A stretch of DNA of 64,000 bases from Mesorhizobium sp. CAU 1732 (GTDB taxonomy: Bacteria > Pseudomonadota > Alphaproteobacteria > Rhizobiales > Rhizobiaceae). Both the position numbers and the translations under genes were made by a program. The notes beneath the pieces were generated by a model, which ran no database searches, was not told where the DNA came from, and saw nothing but the letters and a program-made list of their open reading frames with translations. The DNA lies in assembly GCF_039888675.1 (NCBI RefSeq), contig NZ_JBDQQR010000001.1:372001-436000 (forward strand), read 5' to 3'. Position 1 is the first letter of the stretch, and each line of letters opens with the position of its first letter. Positions 26,615-36,900 of this stretch are shown here, in pieces.

Positions 26615-27532
26615 ATGTTCGCCTATGTGCTGAGGCGTTTCGCCGGCGCGGTGCCGACGCTCTTCATCATCGTCACGATTGCCTTCTTCATGATCCGGCT
26701 GGCGCCGGGCGGTCCGTTCGACCTCGAACGCCCGCTCGATCCGCTGATCATGGCGAACCTCGAACGCGCCTACAATTTCGACAAGCCGCTCTGGCATCAG
26801 TACCTGATCTATCTGGGCAATCTGGCGCAGGGCGACCTGGGGCCGAGCTTCACGCGGCGCGACTTCACCGTGATGGATCTCTTCCGCACCGGGCTGCCGG
26901 TGTCGATCCAGCTTGGCGGCATCGCGCTGTCGATCGCGCTCGTCATCGGCGTGTTCTTGGGCGCGATGGCGGCTTTGCGCCAGAATACGTGGGTCGACTA
27001 TCTGATCGTCGGCACGGCGACATTCGGCATCACCATCCCCACCTTCGTCATCGCGCCGCTGCTCAGCCTGTTCTTCGGCGTCATGATGGGTTGGCTGCCC
27101 GCCGGCGGCTGGGGAACGTGGCAGCACATGATCCTGCCGATAACCACGCTGGCACTGCCGCAGATCGCGATCATCGGGCGCCTGACGCGCGGCGCGACCA
27201 TCGAGGCGCTGCGCTCGAACCACGTGCGCACAGCGCGCGCCTACGGCCTGCCGCAACGTGTCGTGGTCGGCGTCCATGCGTTGCGCGCGGCGATCCTTCC
27301 CGTCGTTTCCTATCTCGGGCCGACGGCTGCCGCGCTCCTGACGGGGTCGGTCGTCGTCGAGACGATCTTCGGCATTCCGGGCATCGGCCGCTATTTCGTG
27401 CAGGGCGCGCTCGGCCGCGACTACACGCTGGTCATGGGAACCGTCGTCGTCATCGCGTGCTTCGTGATCCTGTTCAACTTGATCGTCGATATCCTCTATG
27501 CGTGGCTCGATCCGCGCGTCCGGTACGACTGA
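26615..27532 (+). CDS. oppB: Oligopeptide ABC transporter permease OppB
   Basis: A 305-residue inner-membrane permease with about six transmembrane segments. It starts FAYVLRRFAGAVPTLFIIV, typical of DppB/OppB, with the hallmark RLAPGGPFD. The EAA-type loop reads RTARAYGLPQRVVVGVHALR, and the ending IVDILYAWLDPRVRYD is characteristic of this subfamily. The ATG at 26615 follows CGGAGCAG; an in-frame codon at 26588 is unlikely. It forms the channel with OppC. Confidence 0.94.
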   Translation: MFAYVLRRFAGAVPTLFIIVTIAFFMIRLAPGGPFDLERPLDPLIMANLERAYNFDKPLWHQYLIYLGNLAQGDLGPSFTRRDFTVMDLFRTGLPVSIQLGGIALSIALVIGVFLGAMAALRQNTWVDYLIVGTATFGITIPTFVIAPLLSLFFGVMMGWLPAGGWGTWQHMILPITTLALPQIAIIGRLTRGATIEALRSNHVRTARAYGLPQRVVVGVHALRAAILPVVSYLGPTAAALLTGSVVVETIFGIPGIGRYFVQGALGRDYTLVMGTVVVIACFVILFNLIVDILYAWLDPRVRYD

Positions 27533-27541
27533 GGACGCATC

Positions 27542-28699
27542 ATGACAAACCTCACTCCGACCCTCGAACAGGTCCCGACCGTGACACCGACCGTCGCGGG
27601 GCGCTCGCTCGGCCAGGACGCCTGGATCCGGCTACGGCGCAACAAGGCGGCGGTGGCGAGCGCCGTCGTCCTCATCCTGATCGCGCTTGCCGGCATCGTG
27701 GGGCCGTGGCTCACGGCCCATCCCTATGACCGGATCTATCCGCAATATGTCCGCGCGCCGGCAAGCCTGGAGGCCTATCCGAAGGAAGACGCGATCCTGC
27801 CGGCCTTCGAGAGTGCGGTGTCGCGCGCCCGCGTCGACACGGGCGAGGTCGAACTGGACGGCTCCACGGTCAGGGTCGCCGTCTCCGACAGAGGGGCTAT
27901 CGATCCCCGGATCGTGCGCTATGTCGAGCGATCCGATCTCTTCTCGAACGCACGGCTCGAGGACGAGGACGGCAATGCCATGGCGGAAGGCGCGACGAGC
28001 GCCGTGCTTGCCGCGGACGTCCAGCGCGTGCGCTTCCTGTTCGGCACGGACGCCAATGGCCGCGATCTCCTGTCGCGCATCCTGATCGGCATCCGCATCT
28101 CGCTGGCCATCGGCGTGCTGGCCTCGGTGATGGCGCTGATGCTGGGCGTGACCTATGGCGCGATCGCCGGCTATGTCGGCGGGCGGGTCGATAACGTCAT
28201 GATGCGGGTGGTGGACATCCTCTATTCGCTGCCCTTCATCTTCTTCGTCATCCTGCTCGTCGTGTTCTTCGGGCGAAGTTTCGTGCTCATCTTCATCGCC
28301 ATCGGCTGTACCGAATGGCTCGACATGGCGCGTATCGTGCGCGGCCAGACGCTGACGATCAAACGGCAGGAATATGTGCAGGCGGCCGAAGCGCTCGGCG
28401 TGAGCGATGCGGGCATCGTGCGCCGCCACATCATCCCGAACGCGCTGGGTCCCGTCGTCGTCTTCGTGACGCTCCTGGTGCCCAAGGCGATCCTGCTCGA
28501 GAGCCTCCTGTCATTCCTGGGCCTCGGCGTGCAGGAGCCGCTGACGAGCCTCGGCCTCCTGATCGCGGAAGGCGCATCCAACATGCGCGGCGCGGCGTGG
28601 CTGCTGATCTATCCCGCGGTGACGCTGACGGCGATCCTGTTCGCGCTCAATTTCCTCGGTGACGGATTGCGCGACGCGCTCGATCCGAAGGACCGCTAG
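27542..28699 (+). CDS. oppC: Oligopeptide ABC transporter permease OppC
   Basis: A 385-residue permease, longer than the usual 300 or so residues. The extra length is a hydrophilic stretch of about 100 residues between the first membrane helix and the core, where FGTDANGRDLLSRILIG begins the conserved region. Late motifs FLGLGVQEPLTSLGLLI and LGDGLRDALDPKDR are typical of OppC. The extra segment should lie in the periplasm and may contact OppA. It starts nine bases after oppB. Confidence 0.93.
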   Translation: MTNLTPTLEQVPTVTPTVAGRSLGQDAWIRLRRNKAAVASAVVLILIALAGIVGPWLTAHPYDRIYPQYVRAPASLEAYPKEDAILPAFESAVSRARVDTGEVELDGSTVRVAVSDRGAIDPRIVRYVERSDLFSNARLEDEDGNAMAEGATSAVLAADVQRVRFLFGTDANGRDLLSRILIGIRISLAIGVLASVMALMLGVTYGAIAGYVGGRVDNVMMRVVDILYSLPFIFFVILLVVFFGRSFVLIFIAIGCTEWLDMARIVRGQTLTIKRQEYVQAAEALGVSDAGIVRRHIIPNALGPVVVFVTLLVPKAILLESLLSFLGLGVQEPLTSLGLLIAEGASNMRGAAWLLIYPAVTLTAILFALNFLGDGLRDALDPKDR

Positions 28700-28701
28700 C
28701 G

Positions 28702-30336
28702 ATGAGTGTCATGGAAGAAAACGAAGCCATCCTGAGTGTCCGCGGCCTTCACGTGGACTTCGAGACGAATGACGGCACGGTCCGCGCGGTGCGGGGGATC
28801 GATCTCGACGTCATGCCGGGCGAAAGCGTTGCCATCGTCGGTGAATCGGGATCCGGAAAGAGCCAGACGACGATGGCGATGATGGGCCTCCTCGCCTCCA
28901 ATGGCCGCGCGCGCGGCTCGGCGAAATATCGCGGCAAGGAACTGATCGGACTGCCGGAGCGCCAGCTCAACACGGTGCGCGGCGAGAAGATCACGATGAT
29001 CTTCCAGGAGCCGATGACGTCGCTCGACCCGCTCTACAAGATCGGGCGCCAGATCGCCGAGCCGATCATCTACCATCGCGGCCTGAACGCGAAAGCAGCG
29101 CGCAAGCGTGTCATCGAACTGCTCGACCTCGTCGGCATCCCGAACCCGGAGCGGCGCGTGGATGCCTATCCGCATGAGCTGTCCGGCGGCCAGCGCCAGC
29201 GCGTGATGATCGCGATGGCGCTCGCAAACGACCCCGACATGCTGATCGCCGACGAGCCGACCACCGCGCTCGACGTGACGATCCAGGCGCAGATCCTGAC
29301 GCTTCTGGCGCAGCTCCAGAAGAAGCTCGGCATGGCCATCGTCTTCATCACGCACGATCTCGGGATCGTCCGGCGTTTCGCCGACCGGGTCTACGTCATG
29401 CGTGCCGGCGAAGTCGTCGAGCAGGGGACCACGGACGGGCTCTTCGCAGCACCGAAGCATCCCTACACCCGGATGCTGCTCGCGGCCGAGCCGACGGGCC
29501 GCAAGGCGCCGGCGGCGGACACCGCGCCGATCCTGCTCGAAGGTCGAAACGTCGAGGTGGTGTTCAGCGGTGGCGGCGGCTGGTTTTCCGCCGCGCCATC
29601 GGAAATCCGTGCGGTGGACGGCATATCGATCGCGCTGCACCGGGGCCAGACGATCGGCATCGTCGGCGAGTCCGGGTCGGGAAAGTCGACATTGGGCCGC
29701 GCGCTCCTGCGGCTTTTGCCGAGCAGCGGCGTCGTGCGCTTCGACGGTCACGATATCTCCACAACCGACAAGCGCGGCATGCGGCCGCTCCGCAAGCAAC
29801 TACAGCTCGTCTTCCAGGACCCGTTCGGCTCGCTGTCACCGCGCATGACCGTCGGCCAGGTCGTGACGGAGGGCCTCAAGGTGCACGAACCGGAACTCCC
29901 GGCGCGCGAGCGCGACCGGCGCGCCATCGAGGCGCTGAAGGAGGTTGGTCTCGACCCCGACATGCGCAATCGCTACCCACACGAATTCTCGGGCGGACAG
30001 CGCCAGCGCATCGCGATCGCCCGCGCGATAATTCTGAAGCCCAAGGTCGTCGTGCTCGACGAGCCGACATCGGCGCTCGACCGCTCGGTGCAGAAGCAGA
30101 TCGTCGACCTGCTGCGCGACCTCCAGAAGGCGCACGACCTGTCCTATCTGTTCATCAGCCACGACCTTGCCGTGGTGCGCGCCATGGCGGACCACATCAT
30201 CGTCATGAAACAGGGAAAGATCGTGGAGCAGGGGCCGACCGAAGCGATCTTCGACGCACCCCAGGAGCCCTACACGCAGGCGCTTATGGCCGCCGCCATC
30301 GACGGCACGCCGTTCAGGCAGGTCGCGGCCGGCTGA
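28702..30336 (+). CDS. oppDF: Fused oligopeptide ABC ATPase (OppD-OppF in one chain)
   Basis: A 544-residue protein with two complete ABC domains. Domain 1 has Walker A GESGSGKS (near residue 48), signature LSGGQRQR and Walker [12 protein letters not shown]. Domain 2 has Walker [10 protein letters not shown] (near residue 325), signature FSGGQRQR and Walker [12 protein letters not shown]. The first half ends with the OppD-type [12 protein letters not shown] segment. It replaces the separate OppD and OppF subunits and energises the OppBC channel. It starts two bases after oppC, closing the operon. Confidence 0.93.
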   Translation: MSVMEENEAILSVRGLHVDFETNDGTVRAVRGIDLDVMPGESVAIVGESGSGKSQTTMAMMGLLASNGRARGSAKYRGKELIGLPERQLNTVRGEKITMIFQEPMTSLDPLYKIGRQIAEPIIYHRGLNAKAARKRVIELLDLVGIPNPERRVDAYPHELSGGQRQRVMIAMALANDPDMLIADEPTTALDVTIQAQILTLLAQLQKKLGMAIVFITHDLGIVRRFADRVYVMRAGEVVEQGTTDGLFAAPKHPYTRMLLAAEPTGRKAPAADTAPILLEGRNVEVVFSGGGGWFSAAPSEIRAVDGISIALHRGQTIGIVGESGSGKSTLGRALLRLLPSSGVVRFDGHDISTTDKRGMRPLRKQLQLVFQDPFGSLSPRMTVGQVVTEGLKVHEPELPARERDRRAIEALKEVGLDPDMRNRYPHEFSGGQRQRIAIARAIILKPKVVVLDEPTSALDRSVQKQIVDLLRDLQKAHDLSYLFISHDLAVVRAMADHIIVMKQGKIVEQGPTEAIFDAPQEPYTQALMAAAIDGTPFRQVAAG

Positions 30337-30351
30337 CGGCCGGCCGTTTTT
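30326..30351 (+). terminator. Rho-independent terminator of the opp operon
   Basis: CGGCCGGC (30326-30333) pairs with GCCGGCCG (30339-30346) across TGACG, followed by TTTTT. The hairpin overlaps the oppDF stop codon. Confidence 0.88.
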
Positions 30352-30363
30352 GCGCGATGCGCC

Positions 30364-31059
30364 TTACCGCGCGATCTCGGAAATGCCGCCATGGGCGGCC
30401 GACCATTTGAGGGGCTCGTTGAGGAAGCTTTCGACGGCCGCCAGTGTTTCCGGCGAGTAGCGCTTCTCCGCCTTGCAGACGGCAAGCACGTCCCACCACG
30501 TCGCGAGGTAGTGGAGCCGCATGCCGGCATCCAGAAGGCGCTGCGGCGTATCCGGGAAGATATCGTAATAGAAGACGGCGAAGGTGTCGGTCGTGTTCGC
30601 GCCGGCTGTGCTGAGCGCTTCGGCGAACTTGACCTTGCTGCCGCCATCCGTGGTCAAATCCTCGACCAACAGGACGCGGGACCCCTCGGGCAGGGACCCC
30701 TCGATCTGCGCGTCGCGACCGAAACCCTTCGGCTTCTTGCGCACATAGATCATCGGCAGCGCCATCTTGTCCGACAGCCATGCCGCGAAGGGAATGCCGG
30801 CCGTCTCGCCGCCGGCCACCACGTCGAACTGCTCGAAGCCGACATTCCGGTAGATGACGGAGGCTGCGAAATCCATGATCGCCGAGCGGATGCGCGGGTA
30901 CGAAATGAGCTTGCGTCCGTCGATATAGACCGGGCTCGCGAGGCCGGAGGTGAACTTGTATGGCTCGTCGGCGCGGAAATGCACCGCCTCGATCTCCAGG
31001 AGCATCCTGGCCACCGTTTCGGCGATGACCGCGCGGTCGGGGAATGTGTTGGAGAACAT
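30364..31059 (-). CDS. pyrE: Orotate phosphoribosyltransferase
   Basis: A 231-residue enzyme that makes orotidine 5'-phosphate from orotate and PRPP in pyrimidine synthesis. The PRPP-binding motif is [14 protein letters not shown]; the orotate-binding region [18 protein letters not shown] and the KKPKGFGR loop (catalytic lysines) are present. The start at 31059 ([16 protein letters not shown]) matches the family; an ATG 13 codons upstream is less likely. It converges on the opp operon and lies downstream of the IalB-family gene on the same strand. Confidence 0.95.
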   Translation of the reverse strand: MFSNTFPDRAVIAETVARMLLEIEAVHFRADEPYKFTSGLASPVYIDGRKLISYPRIRSAIMDFAASVIYRNVGFEQFDVVAGGETAGIPFAAWLSDKMALPMIYVRKKPKGFGRDAQIEGSLPEGSRVLLVEDLTTDGGSKVKFAEALSTAGANTTDTFAVFYYDIFPDTPQRLLDAGMRLHYLATWWDVLAVCKAEKRYSPETLAAVESFLNEPLKWSAAHGGISEIAR

Positions 31060-31176
31060 CGCTTCGTCCTGCTCGTTGACTATGCCCCTCGCTATCAATT
31101 TCGAAGGGGCCTAGCCAGTGCGAGGCAGCATATTCCAGTGGATCGGAGCAATCGCCGCGGCGTTTGCACAAAGCAG

Positions 31177-31199
31177 ACGGCCGCGCGCGACGCGGCCGT
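31177..31199 (-). terminator. Stem-loop downstream of the IalB-family gene
   Basis: ACGGCCGCG (31177-31185) pairs perfectly with CGCGGCCGT (31191-31199) across a five-base loop, 24 bases past the IalB-family stop on the minus strand. It has no strong T-tract, so its efficiency is uncertain. Confidence 0.55.
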
Positions 31200-31222
31200 G
31201 GCTGTATCGATGATGTAAGGGG

Positions 31223-31879
31223 TCAGCCGGAGACTTTTGCGTCCGCAAGGCTCCTGGCGGCACCGCTCAGCGGCAGCGGCAGGTCGATCGCATTGTCGTC
31301 CACGGAATAGACGGTGACCTTGCCCGCGCTGCCCTGGCGCATCGCCTCGAGAAGCTCGTCGGAGGCGGCGTCCTCGACGATGCAGCCTTGCGCCGTGCAC
31401 CGGCTGATCTTCAGCGTCTGGCTGAACGCCCCGATCGTCAGGGTTGCTCCGCGCGCGACGTCCACGCCGAGCGGCAGAGCGATCTGCAAGCGAGAGCCGG
31501 TCTCGGCCGACGGGCGGGCGACGGCCATGACCAACGCCACCTGCTCCCCCACCTTGCTGCGAACGATCGCCTGGCACATGTCCTTGCGCTCGCCTTCACT
31601 GCATTCGGATTGCCAGTCCGTTGCCGACGCCGAGGCGGCCGGGCGCTGCGCCGGCTGTTCCGCTGCCGGTCGCGGCGCTGCCTGCGCCGGTGGTGCTGCG
31701 GGAACCGCAGGCGCGCCTGTCGGCTCCGGCGCCTGCTCAGGCAATCCAATGGTCGGTTCCCTCTGGAGCGGCGCAACGAGCGGCCCCGAATTCGGGTCTA
31801 TCTGGGCATTCGCCGGTAGAACTCCAAAGACCAGCCATGCCGCAAAAGTCAAAATCCGGCCTTTATCAAGCGATTTCAT
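31223..31879 (-). CDS. Invasion-associated locus B (IalB) family secreted protein
   Basis: A 218-residue exported protein. The signal peptide MKSLDKGRILTFAAWLVFGV is cut near ANA at residue 25. A proline/alanine-rich linker (about residues 45-90) precedes an IalB-like domain with a Cys pair around QSECSEGERKDMCQAIV and a second pair in ISRCTAQGCIVED. The GVDVARGATLTIG and ARSLA phrases are typical of the family. IalB proteins are periplasmic or outer-membrane-associated in alphaproteobacteria, and their biochemical role is unclear. The start at 31879 gives a clean signal peptide. Confidence 0.82.
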   Translation of the reverse strand: MKSLDKGRILTFAAWLVFGVLPANAQIDPNSGPLVAPLQREPTIGLPEQAPEPTGAPAVPAAPPAQAAPRPAAEQPAQRPAASASATDWQSECSEGERKDMCQAIVRSKVGEQVALVMAVARPSAETGSRLQIALPLGVDVARGATLTIGAFSQTLKISRCTAQGCIVEDAASDELLEAMRQGSAGKVTVYSVDDNAIDLPLPLSGAARSLADAKVSG

Positions 31880-32037
31880 CAGTTCCCGCTCCCGCAAAAA
31901 ATGGTTCAAGATAACTTTACTTCAATGTCGGGAGATCGCAAATGGTTTGCGAATCACTATCCGGCATTTGTTCTATTGCGGTCATGAATAGGCGCTGATA
32001 TGAGCACGAAATGGATGAGCCGCCTGATGGGGCCAAG

Positions 32038-32397
32038 ATGTCGTTGAAGTCACTGCGCCTCTTTTGCACGGTCGGTGTTTTGAGCATCGTGCCTTCTGCT
32101 TTGGCTCAGTCGATGTCCGATGTGTATCTCAACCAGGCCGACCCGTCGACGCGGGGCGGTGGCGTCTACCTCAACCAGGTGCCGGAGACGGCGCGTCCCG
32201 TGGCGCCACGGCCGCGTGCCGCCGCACCGGCGCGGAAGCGCCCAGCGCAGACGGCCGCGGCGCCCGTCGTCTCGGCGCGTGCGGCTGGCAATTTGCCGAG
32301 ACTGCCCGACGTCGGGGCAGGCGTGGCGCTGGCCTTGTCGCCGGCTGCCGCTGACGAGCGGTTTCCCAACATCGGACGTGGTGTCGGCGGACATTAG
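32038..32397 (+). CDS. Small secreted protein with VYLNQ motifs, curli-locus associated
   Basis: A 119-residue protein I cannot assign to a family. The signal peptide SLKSLRLFCTVGVLSIV ends at SALA (residue 23). The mature start has DVYLNQADPSTRGGGVYLNQ, two copies of VYLNQ about 15 residues apart, followed by an alanine/proline/arginine-rich stretch and an ending ERFPNIGRGVGGH. It is the first gene of the curli locus and the only one of unknown type, so a role as a secretion accessory or fibre-associated protein is possible. An in-frame ATG at 32011 would spoil the signal peptide. Confidence 0.6.
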   Translation: MSLKSLRLFCTVGVLSIVPSALAQSMSDVYLNQADPSTRGGGVYLNQVPETARPVAPRPRAAAPARKRPAQTAAAPVVSARAAGNLPRLPDVGAGVALALSPAAADERFPNIGRGVGGH

Positions 32398-32751
32398 CCG
32401 GACAGATCCGCCTTTGGGCGTAGTCCCCTACCAAATGGTATTAGGCACCCCTGATCGGGCCGCATTTGCTATGGAGCAAGAAAAAGATGCTCGCGATCAG
32501 GAATAGAGGATTCCATATCAAATGACGGTGCGTTGCTGACTGGCAACACTCCTTTTCCATTAATCTTGATTGGAAATTGTTTTGTAGGAGTTGCTTGTAT
32601 CCGGGCGAAAGAGTCGATATTGCGAGTCTAGGGTTAGGGTGTTTCAAGAATCTCCATGCCGTTTAGGCAGCATTTTCGGCCGAACGCCAGATGAACTGGC
32701 GATGTGGGGAATCCACGTCATGGTTGGAGTGCTGGAGATCTAGGGGGAATT
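32398..32751. promoter_or_regulatory. AT-richer intergenic region upstream of csgG
   Basis: 354 bases without a convincing gene, noticeably more AT-rich than the flanking genes. It contains a small dyad TACCAAATGGTA at 32429-32440 (arms TACC/GGTA), which could be a regulator site, and presumably the csgG promoter. Nothing else was recognised. Confidence 0.45.
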
Positions 32752-33606
32752 ATGCTTCGTGTAAGTATTGTGAGCACGATGGTTGCTGCGGGCATGGCGC
32801 TTTCGGGCTGTGCGACGGGGCAGCAGCTTCCCACGCCGCCGGCCAAGCTCGAGGCGGCGACAAAGACGACGCACAAGATCAAGCAGATCCCGGCTCCGTC
32901 CCAGCCGGTCGATGTGGCGGTCTACGAATTTCCCGACCTGACCGGCCAGGCAAAGCCGAACGACAGTTTCGCCGAGTACAGCCGCGCGGTGACGCAGGGC
33001 GGCGCGAACCTCCTGATCGACGTGCTCAAGGCCACCGGCGGCGGCCAGTGGTTCCGCGTCGTCGAGCGTTCGGGCCTGAAGAACCTCGTCCAGGAGCGCA
33101 CGCTGATCGAGAACACGCAGCGCGCATACAATCCGGGTTCCGGTGCGCTGCCTCCCGTCCGCTTTGCTGGCCTTATCCTCGAAGGCGGCATCGTCGGCTA
33201 TGACTCGAACGAGCGCACCGGCGGCGCGGGTGCGCGCTATCTCGGCATCGGCGGCGACATGCAGTACCGGTCGGATCTGGTGACGGTTTCGCTGCGCGCG
33301 GTGAGCGTGCAGAACGGCGAAGTGCTCGCCTCGACGACCACGTCCAAGCAGATCTACTCCTATATGATGAGGGGCGGCGCCTATAAGTTTGCTGTGGCCG
33401 AAGAGCTGCTCGAGATCGAGGCCGGCATCTCCTACAACGACCCGGGACACCTCGCGGTGCGCGAGGGTATCGAACTCGCTGTGTATTCGCTGATCGTCGA
33501 CGGCCTCAAGAACGGCCTCTGGCGTCTGGCCGATCCGGCACAGCAAGAGTTGCTCATTCGACAGTTCTCAAAGGATTATGCAGGAAAAAAGCCCGCAGGA
33601 TCATAG
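32752..33606 (+). CDS. csgG: Curli secretion channel lipoprotein CsgG
   Basis: A 284-residue outer-membrane lipoprotein. The signal peptide ends in the lipobox LSGC with the lipidated Cys20. Family hallmarks follow: VYEFPDLTGQAKPNDSFAEY, VTQGGANLLIDVLKATGGG, WFRVVERSGLKNLVQERTLI, LILEGGIVGYDSN and SVQNGEVLASTTTSKQIYS. CsgG forms the nonameric pore that exports curlin subunits across the outer membrane. The start at 32752 follows AGGGGGAA. Its cargo would be the curlin-repeat proteins encoded next to it. Confidence 0.96.
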   Translation: MLRVSIVSTMVAAGMALSGCATGQQLPTPPAKLEAATKTTHKIKQIPAPSQPVDVAVYEFPDLTGQAKPNDSFAEYSRAVTQGGANLLIDVLKATGGGQWFRVVERSGLKNLVQERTLIENTQRAYNPGSGALPPVRFAGLILEGGIVGYDSNERTGGAGARYLGIGGDMQYRSDLVTVSLRAVSVQNGEVLASTTTSKQIYSYMMRGGAYKFAVAEELLEIEAGISYNDPGHLAVREGIELAVYSLIVDGLKNGLWRLADPAQQELLIRQFSKDYAGKKPAGS

Positions 33607-33977
33607 AAAGACTGGCAGAGAATGCTTTTGGCGAGAGGATAATTCCTCACTAAGGCGCCTTCAAAAATCACAGAGATAATCATTTCAGGCGGATGATCCA
33701 AAGTGGGTCGTTCGCCTTTTCTTTGTACGAAACATATAAGCCGTGTATTGAAAAAAGACATATTTGGCAGATGCGTAAGCTATGTATTACGCCAAATGGC
33801 TACTATGTGCCAAAGCAACAGATTCACCATTTAACTTTTTAGTCACCGTATTGCACTTGCGTGAATCACTCGCGCTCTGGTAATTAACCGCCTGTTAACG
33901 CTCCTCGTCACGCGCATCCGGGGAGTGGGGCGGGGCACCGATGTTGCCCTACGGGTTTAGCGCTAGGGAGACATTCA
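33607..33977. promoter_or_regulatory. Intergenic region between csgG and the giant curlin gene
   Basis: 371 AT-richer bases. The first part holds the csgG terminator (listed separately). The rest is probably promoter and 5' leader of the giant curlin gene, whose ribosome binding site AGGGAG is at 33965-33970. No small gene was recognised. Confidence 0.55.
33687..33724 (+). terminator. Terminator downstream of csgG
   Basis: AGGCGGATGATCC pairs with GGGTCGTTCGCCT across a short loop, using some G-U pairs, and is followed by TTTTCTTT. It would separate csgG transcription from the giant curlin gene. Confidence 0.7.
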
Positions 33978-36900
33978 ATGTCACGTAAGACACTTCTGAT
34001 GGCGAGCGTCGCCATGATACCGCTGGCCGGGGCCGCGCACGCGCAGGGCAACTCGGCCTATGTCGGTCAGCTCAACAACAGCAACCTCGCCTATCTGTCG
34101 CAGGTCGGTTCGAACGACGCGTTCGTTTACCAGCACGGCACCGGCAACTTCTTCCTGCCGTACATGAATCCGATCAATCCCGACGGCGGCTCGGACGCGC
34201 AGCGCGGCACCAACACGCTCGGCACCATGCAGCTTGGCACCGCCAACTTTATCGGCGACCAGTTCCTGCAAAGCGGCAAGAACACCGCCGGCATCGCGCA
34301 GTTCGGCTCGAACAACATCGTCAACAAGTTCCTGCAGACCGGTGAGAACCGCGCCGCGGTCTTCCAGGGCGGCTACGCCAACGTTGCTCAGAACGTCCAG
34401 ACTGGCGAGAACAACGACACCGGCATCATCCAGTTGAACCTGGATTCAGCCTCGGTCGGCAACTTCGCGTCCAGCACGCAGGTTGCAGGCGCGCACAACG
34501 CCACCAACAATTCTTTCTCGGGCATTCTCCAGGGCGGATCGGGCAACGCCGCGACCGTTCTGCAGAAGGGCCAGAACGATTCGAGATCCACCATCGCACA
34601 GGGTGGCACGAGCAACGTCGCACTCAACAGCCAGACGGTCGATTTCTACGATCCGCTCGGCGAGGCCGTAGTCGATCAATACGACATGGGTCATTCCAAC
34701 GAGGCCGGCACGCTTCAGGTCGGCTCCGGCAACCTCGCGATCAACAGCCAGGATTCGAGCACGAATGGCTCCGCCACGATCATCCAGGGTGGCGATGACA
34801 ATGACGGCTTCAACCTGCATCAGGGCGGAACCGACCACAGCGCCGCCATCGGCCAGTTCGGCGACGACAACACCGCCTACAATCTGAGCCGCGACGGCAC
34901 CGGTAGCACCGCCGCAACGCTGCAGGTCGGCAACCAGAACGCTGCCACGAACAGCTCGACCAACGGTTTCGGCGACGTCGCCGGCATCGCGCAGGTCGGC
35001 AACGAGAACATCGCCGCGAACACCCAGTCCGGGTCCAGCAATCTCGTGATCCCGAATTCGGGTGCGACCGCGCTCATCGCGCAGTTCGGCAACGAGAACC
35101 AGGCTGCCAACCTTCAGAGCAACCAGGGTCCATCCAGCAACAACGTTGCCGGAATTGCCCAGGTCGGCGATCTGAACCGCGCTGGCAACACGCAGCTTGG
35201 CGGTGCTTCCAACGAGGCCGGCATTCTGCAGGTGGGTATCGGCAACACCGAAACCGACTACAACATCGCGGGCAACCTTCAGGATGGCGGTGCAGGCAAT
35301 TCGGCCGGCATAGTCCAGGTCGGCGCAGCCAACACCGGCTACAACACGCAGAACGGCACTGACGGGTCCGATGCCACGATCGCGCAGTTCGGCGCCGGCA
35401 ACACCGGAACCAACCTGCAGAACGGCAAGATGCCGCGTCTTGGCCAGTCGAACGAAGCCTCGATCCTCCAGGTCGGCGTCGACAACACGGCGGTCAACCT
35501 TCAGGTCGACCTGGCCGGCAGCCTGACCAATCCGGGCGGCCCCTTCGACAGCAGCACCGACATCGTGCAGGTCGGTCGCGACAACACCGCGAGCGGGTAT
35601 CAGTACGAGACGAGCACCGGACGCCAGACGACAGGCCAGTTCGGCGCGCGCAACGCCGCAGTGACGCTTCAGGCGCAGGGCACGGGCGCCGGATCGGATA
35701 CGCTCCAGATCGGCGCGGACAACACGTCCTTCACGTCGCAACTGCACTCGCAGTCCAACGTTTCGGATGCGTTCGACGTAAACACGGCGGCAACGCTGCA
35801 GGTGGGTTCGAACAACGCTGCCTCCAATCTCCAGTCCGTGGTTCGCACGACGTCGGCCGCGATCGGCCAGTTCGGCGACTGGAACTCCGGTTTGAACGTC
35901 CAGAACGGCGGCGAAAACAACGCGGCCGGCATTCTGCAGGTCGGCATCGGCGCCGCTTCCGACGCACGGAACTCGGCGGTCAACGCGCAGGATGGCGGCA
36001 ATACAAACACTGCGAACATCATCCAGGCCGGCAACACCAACGCGGGCCTCAACACTCAGACGGGTGGCTCGGATGCGACGGCACTCATCGTGCAGGCCGG
36101 TTCGAACAATGTCGGCGTGAACACGCAGACCAATGTCGATCCGACCTCGGCGACCGTGATCCAGCTCGGTTCGGGCAGCACCGGTGTCAACACGCAGACA
36201 AACGTCAACGACTCCAGCGCCCTCATCGTCCAGTACGGCGACGGCTCGGCGCAGAACGTGGGCGCTAACACGCAGACAGATGTCAACGACAGCTCGGCGA
36301 TCATCATCCAGGGCAATAACGGGGGCGCAACCAACTTCGCCTTCAATATCCAGAACGGCGTGATCGACTCCACTGCCTTCATTGCGCAGTTCGGCGCAGG
36401 CAATTTTGCGACCAACACGCAGCACGCTGGCAGCGCCAGCGTCGATGCGGCGATCGTGCAAGCCGGCACCGGCAACATTGCCGGCAACACGCAGGGGCAG
36501 GTCTTTTCAGTTTCGCATAGCTTTGATGCGTTTACCGAGATCACCGGAAGCACTGGCGGACCGAATGGCTCCCCCAACAAGCGCACGGTGTATAGCGGAA
36601 CGACCGTGACCGTCGATGGAAATGCGGCCGCAGTCGGGTCTGCGGCGGCGATTGCCCAGATCGGCAACAACAACGTCGCGTCGAATTCGCAGATCGGCAG
36701 TGCCGCGTTTTCGGCTACGAGCTATACGACCTCCGCTCAGAGGCAGACGAAGAATGGCAATGGCGTCTGGGTAAACAACGGGCAACCGACTCAGGAAGTC
36801 GTGCTTCTCGACACACCGATCGTTGGCAATTCGGCTGCAGCAACCGCGTCCAACGCCATCATCGGCCAGTTCGGCGACGGCAACTTCGCGACCAACAGCC

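Noticed and set aside
34446..36461. A 671-codon minus-strand frame opposite the giant curlin
   Set aside because: The repeats in it are the mirror of the curlin DNA repeats; the plus-strand product has a signal peptide and matches the curli context.
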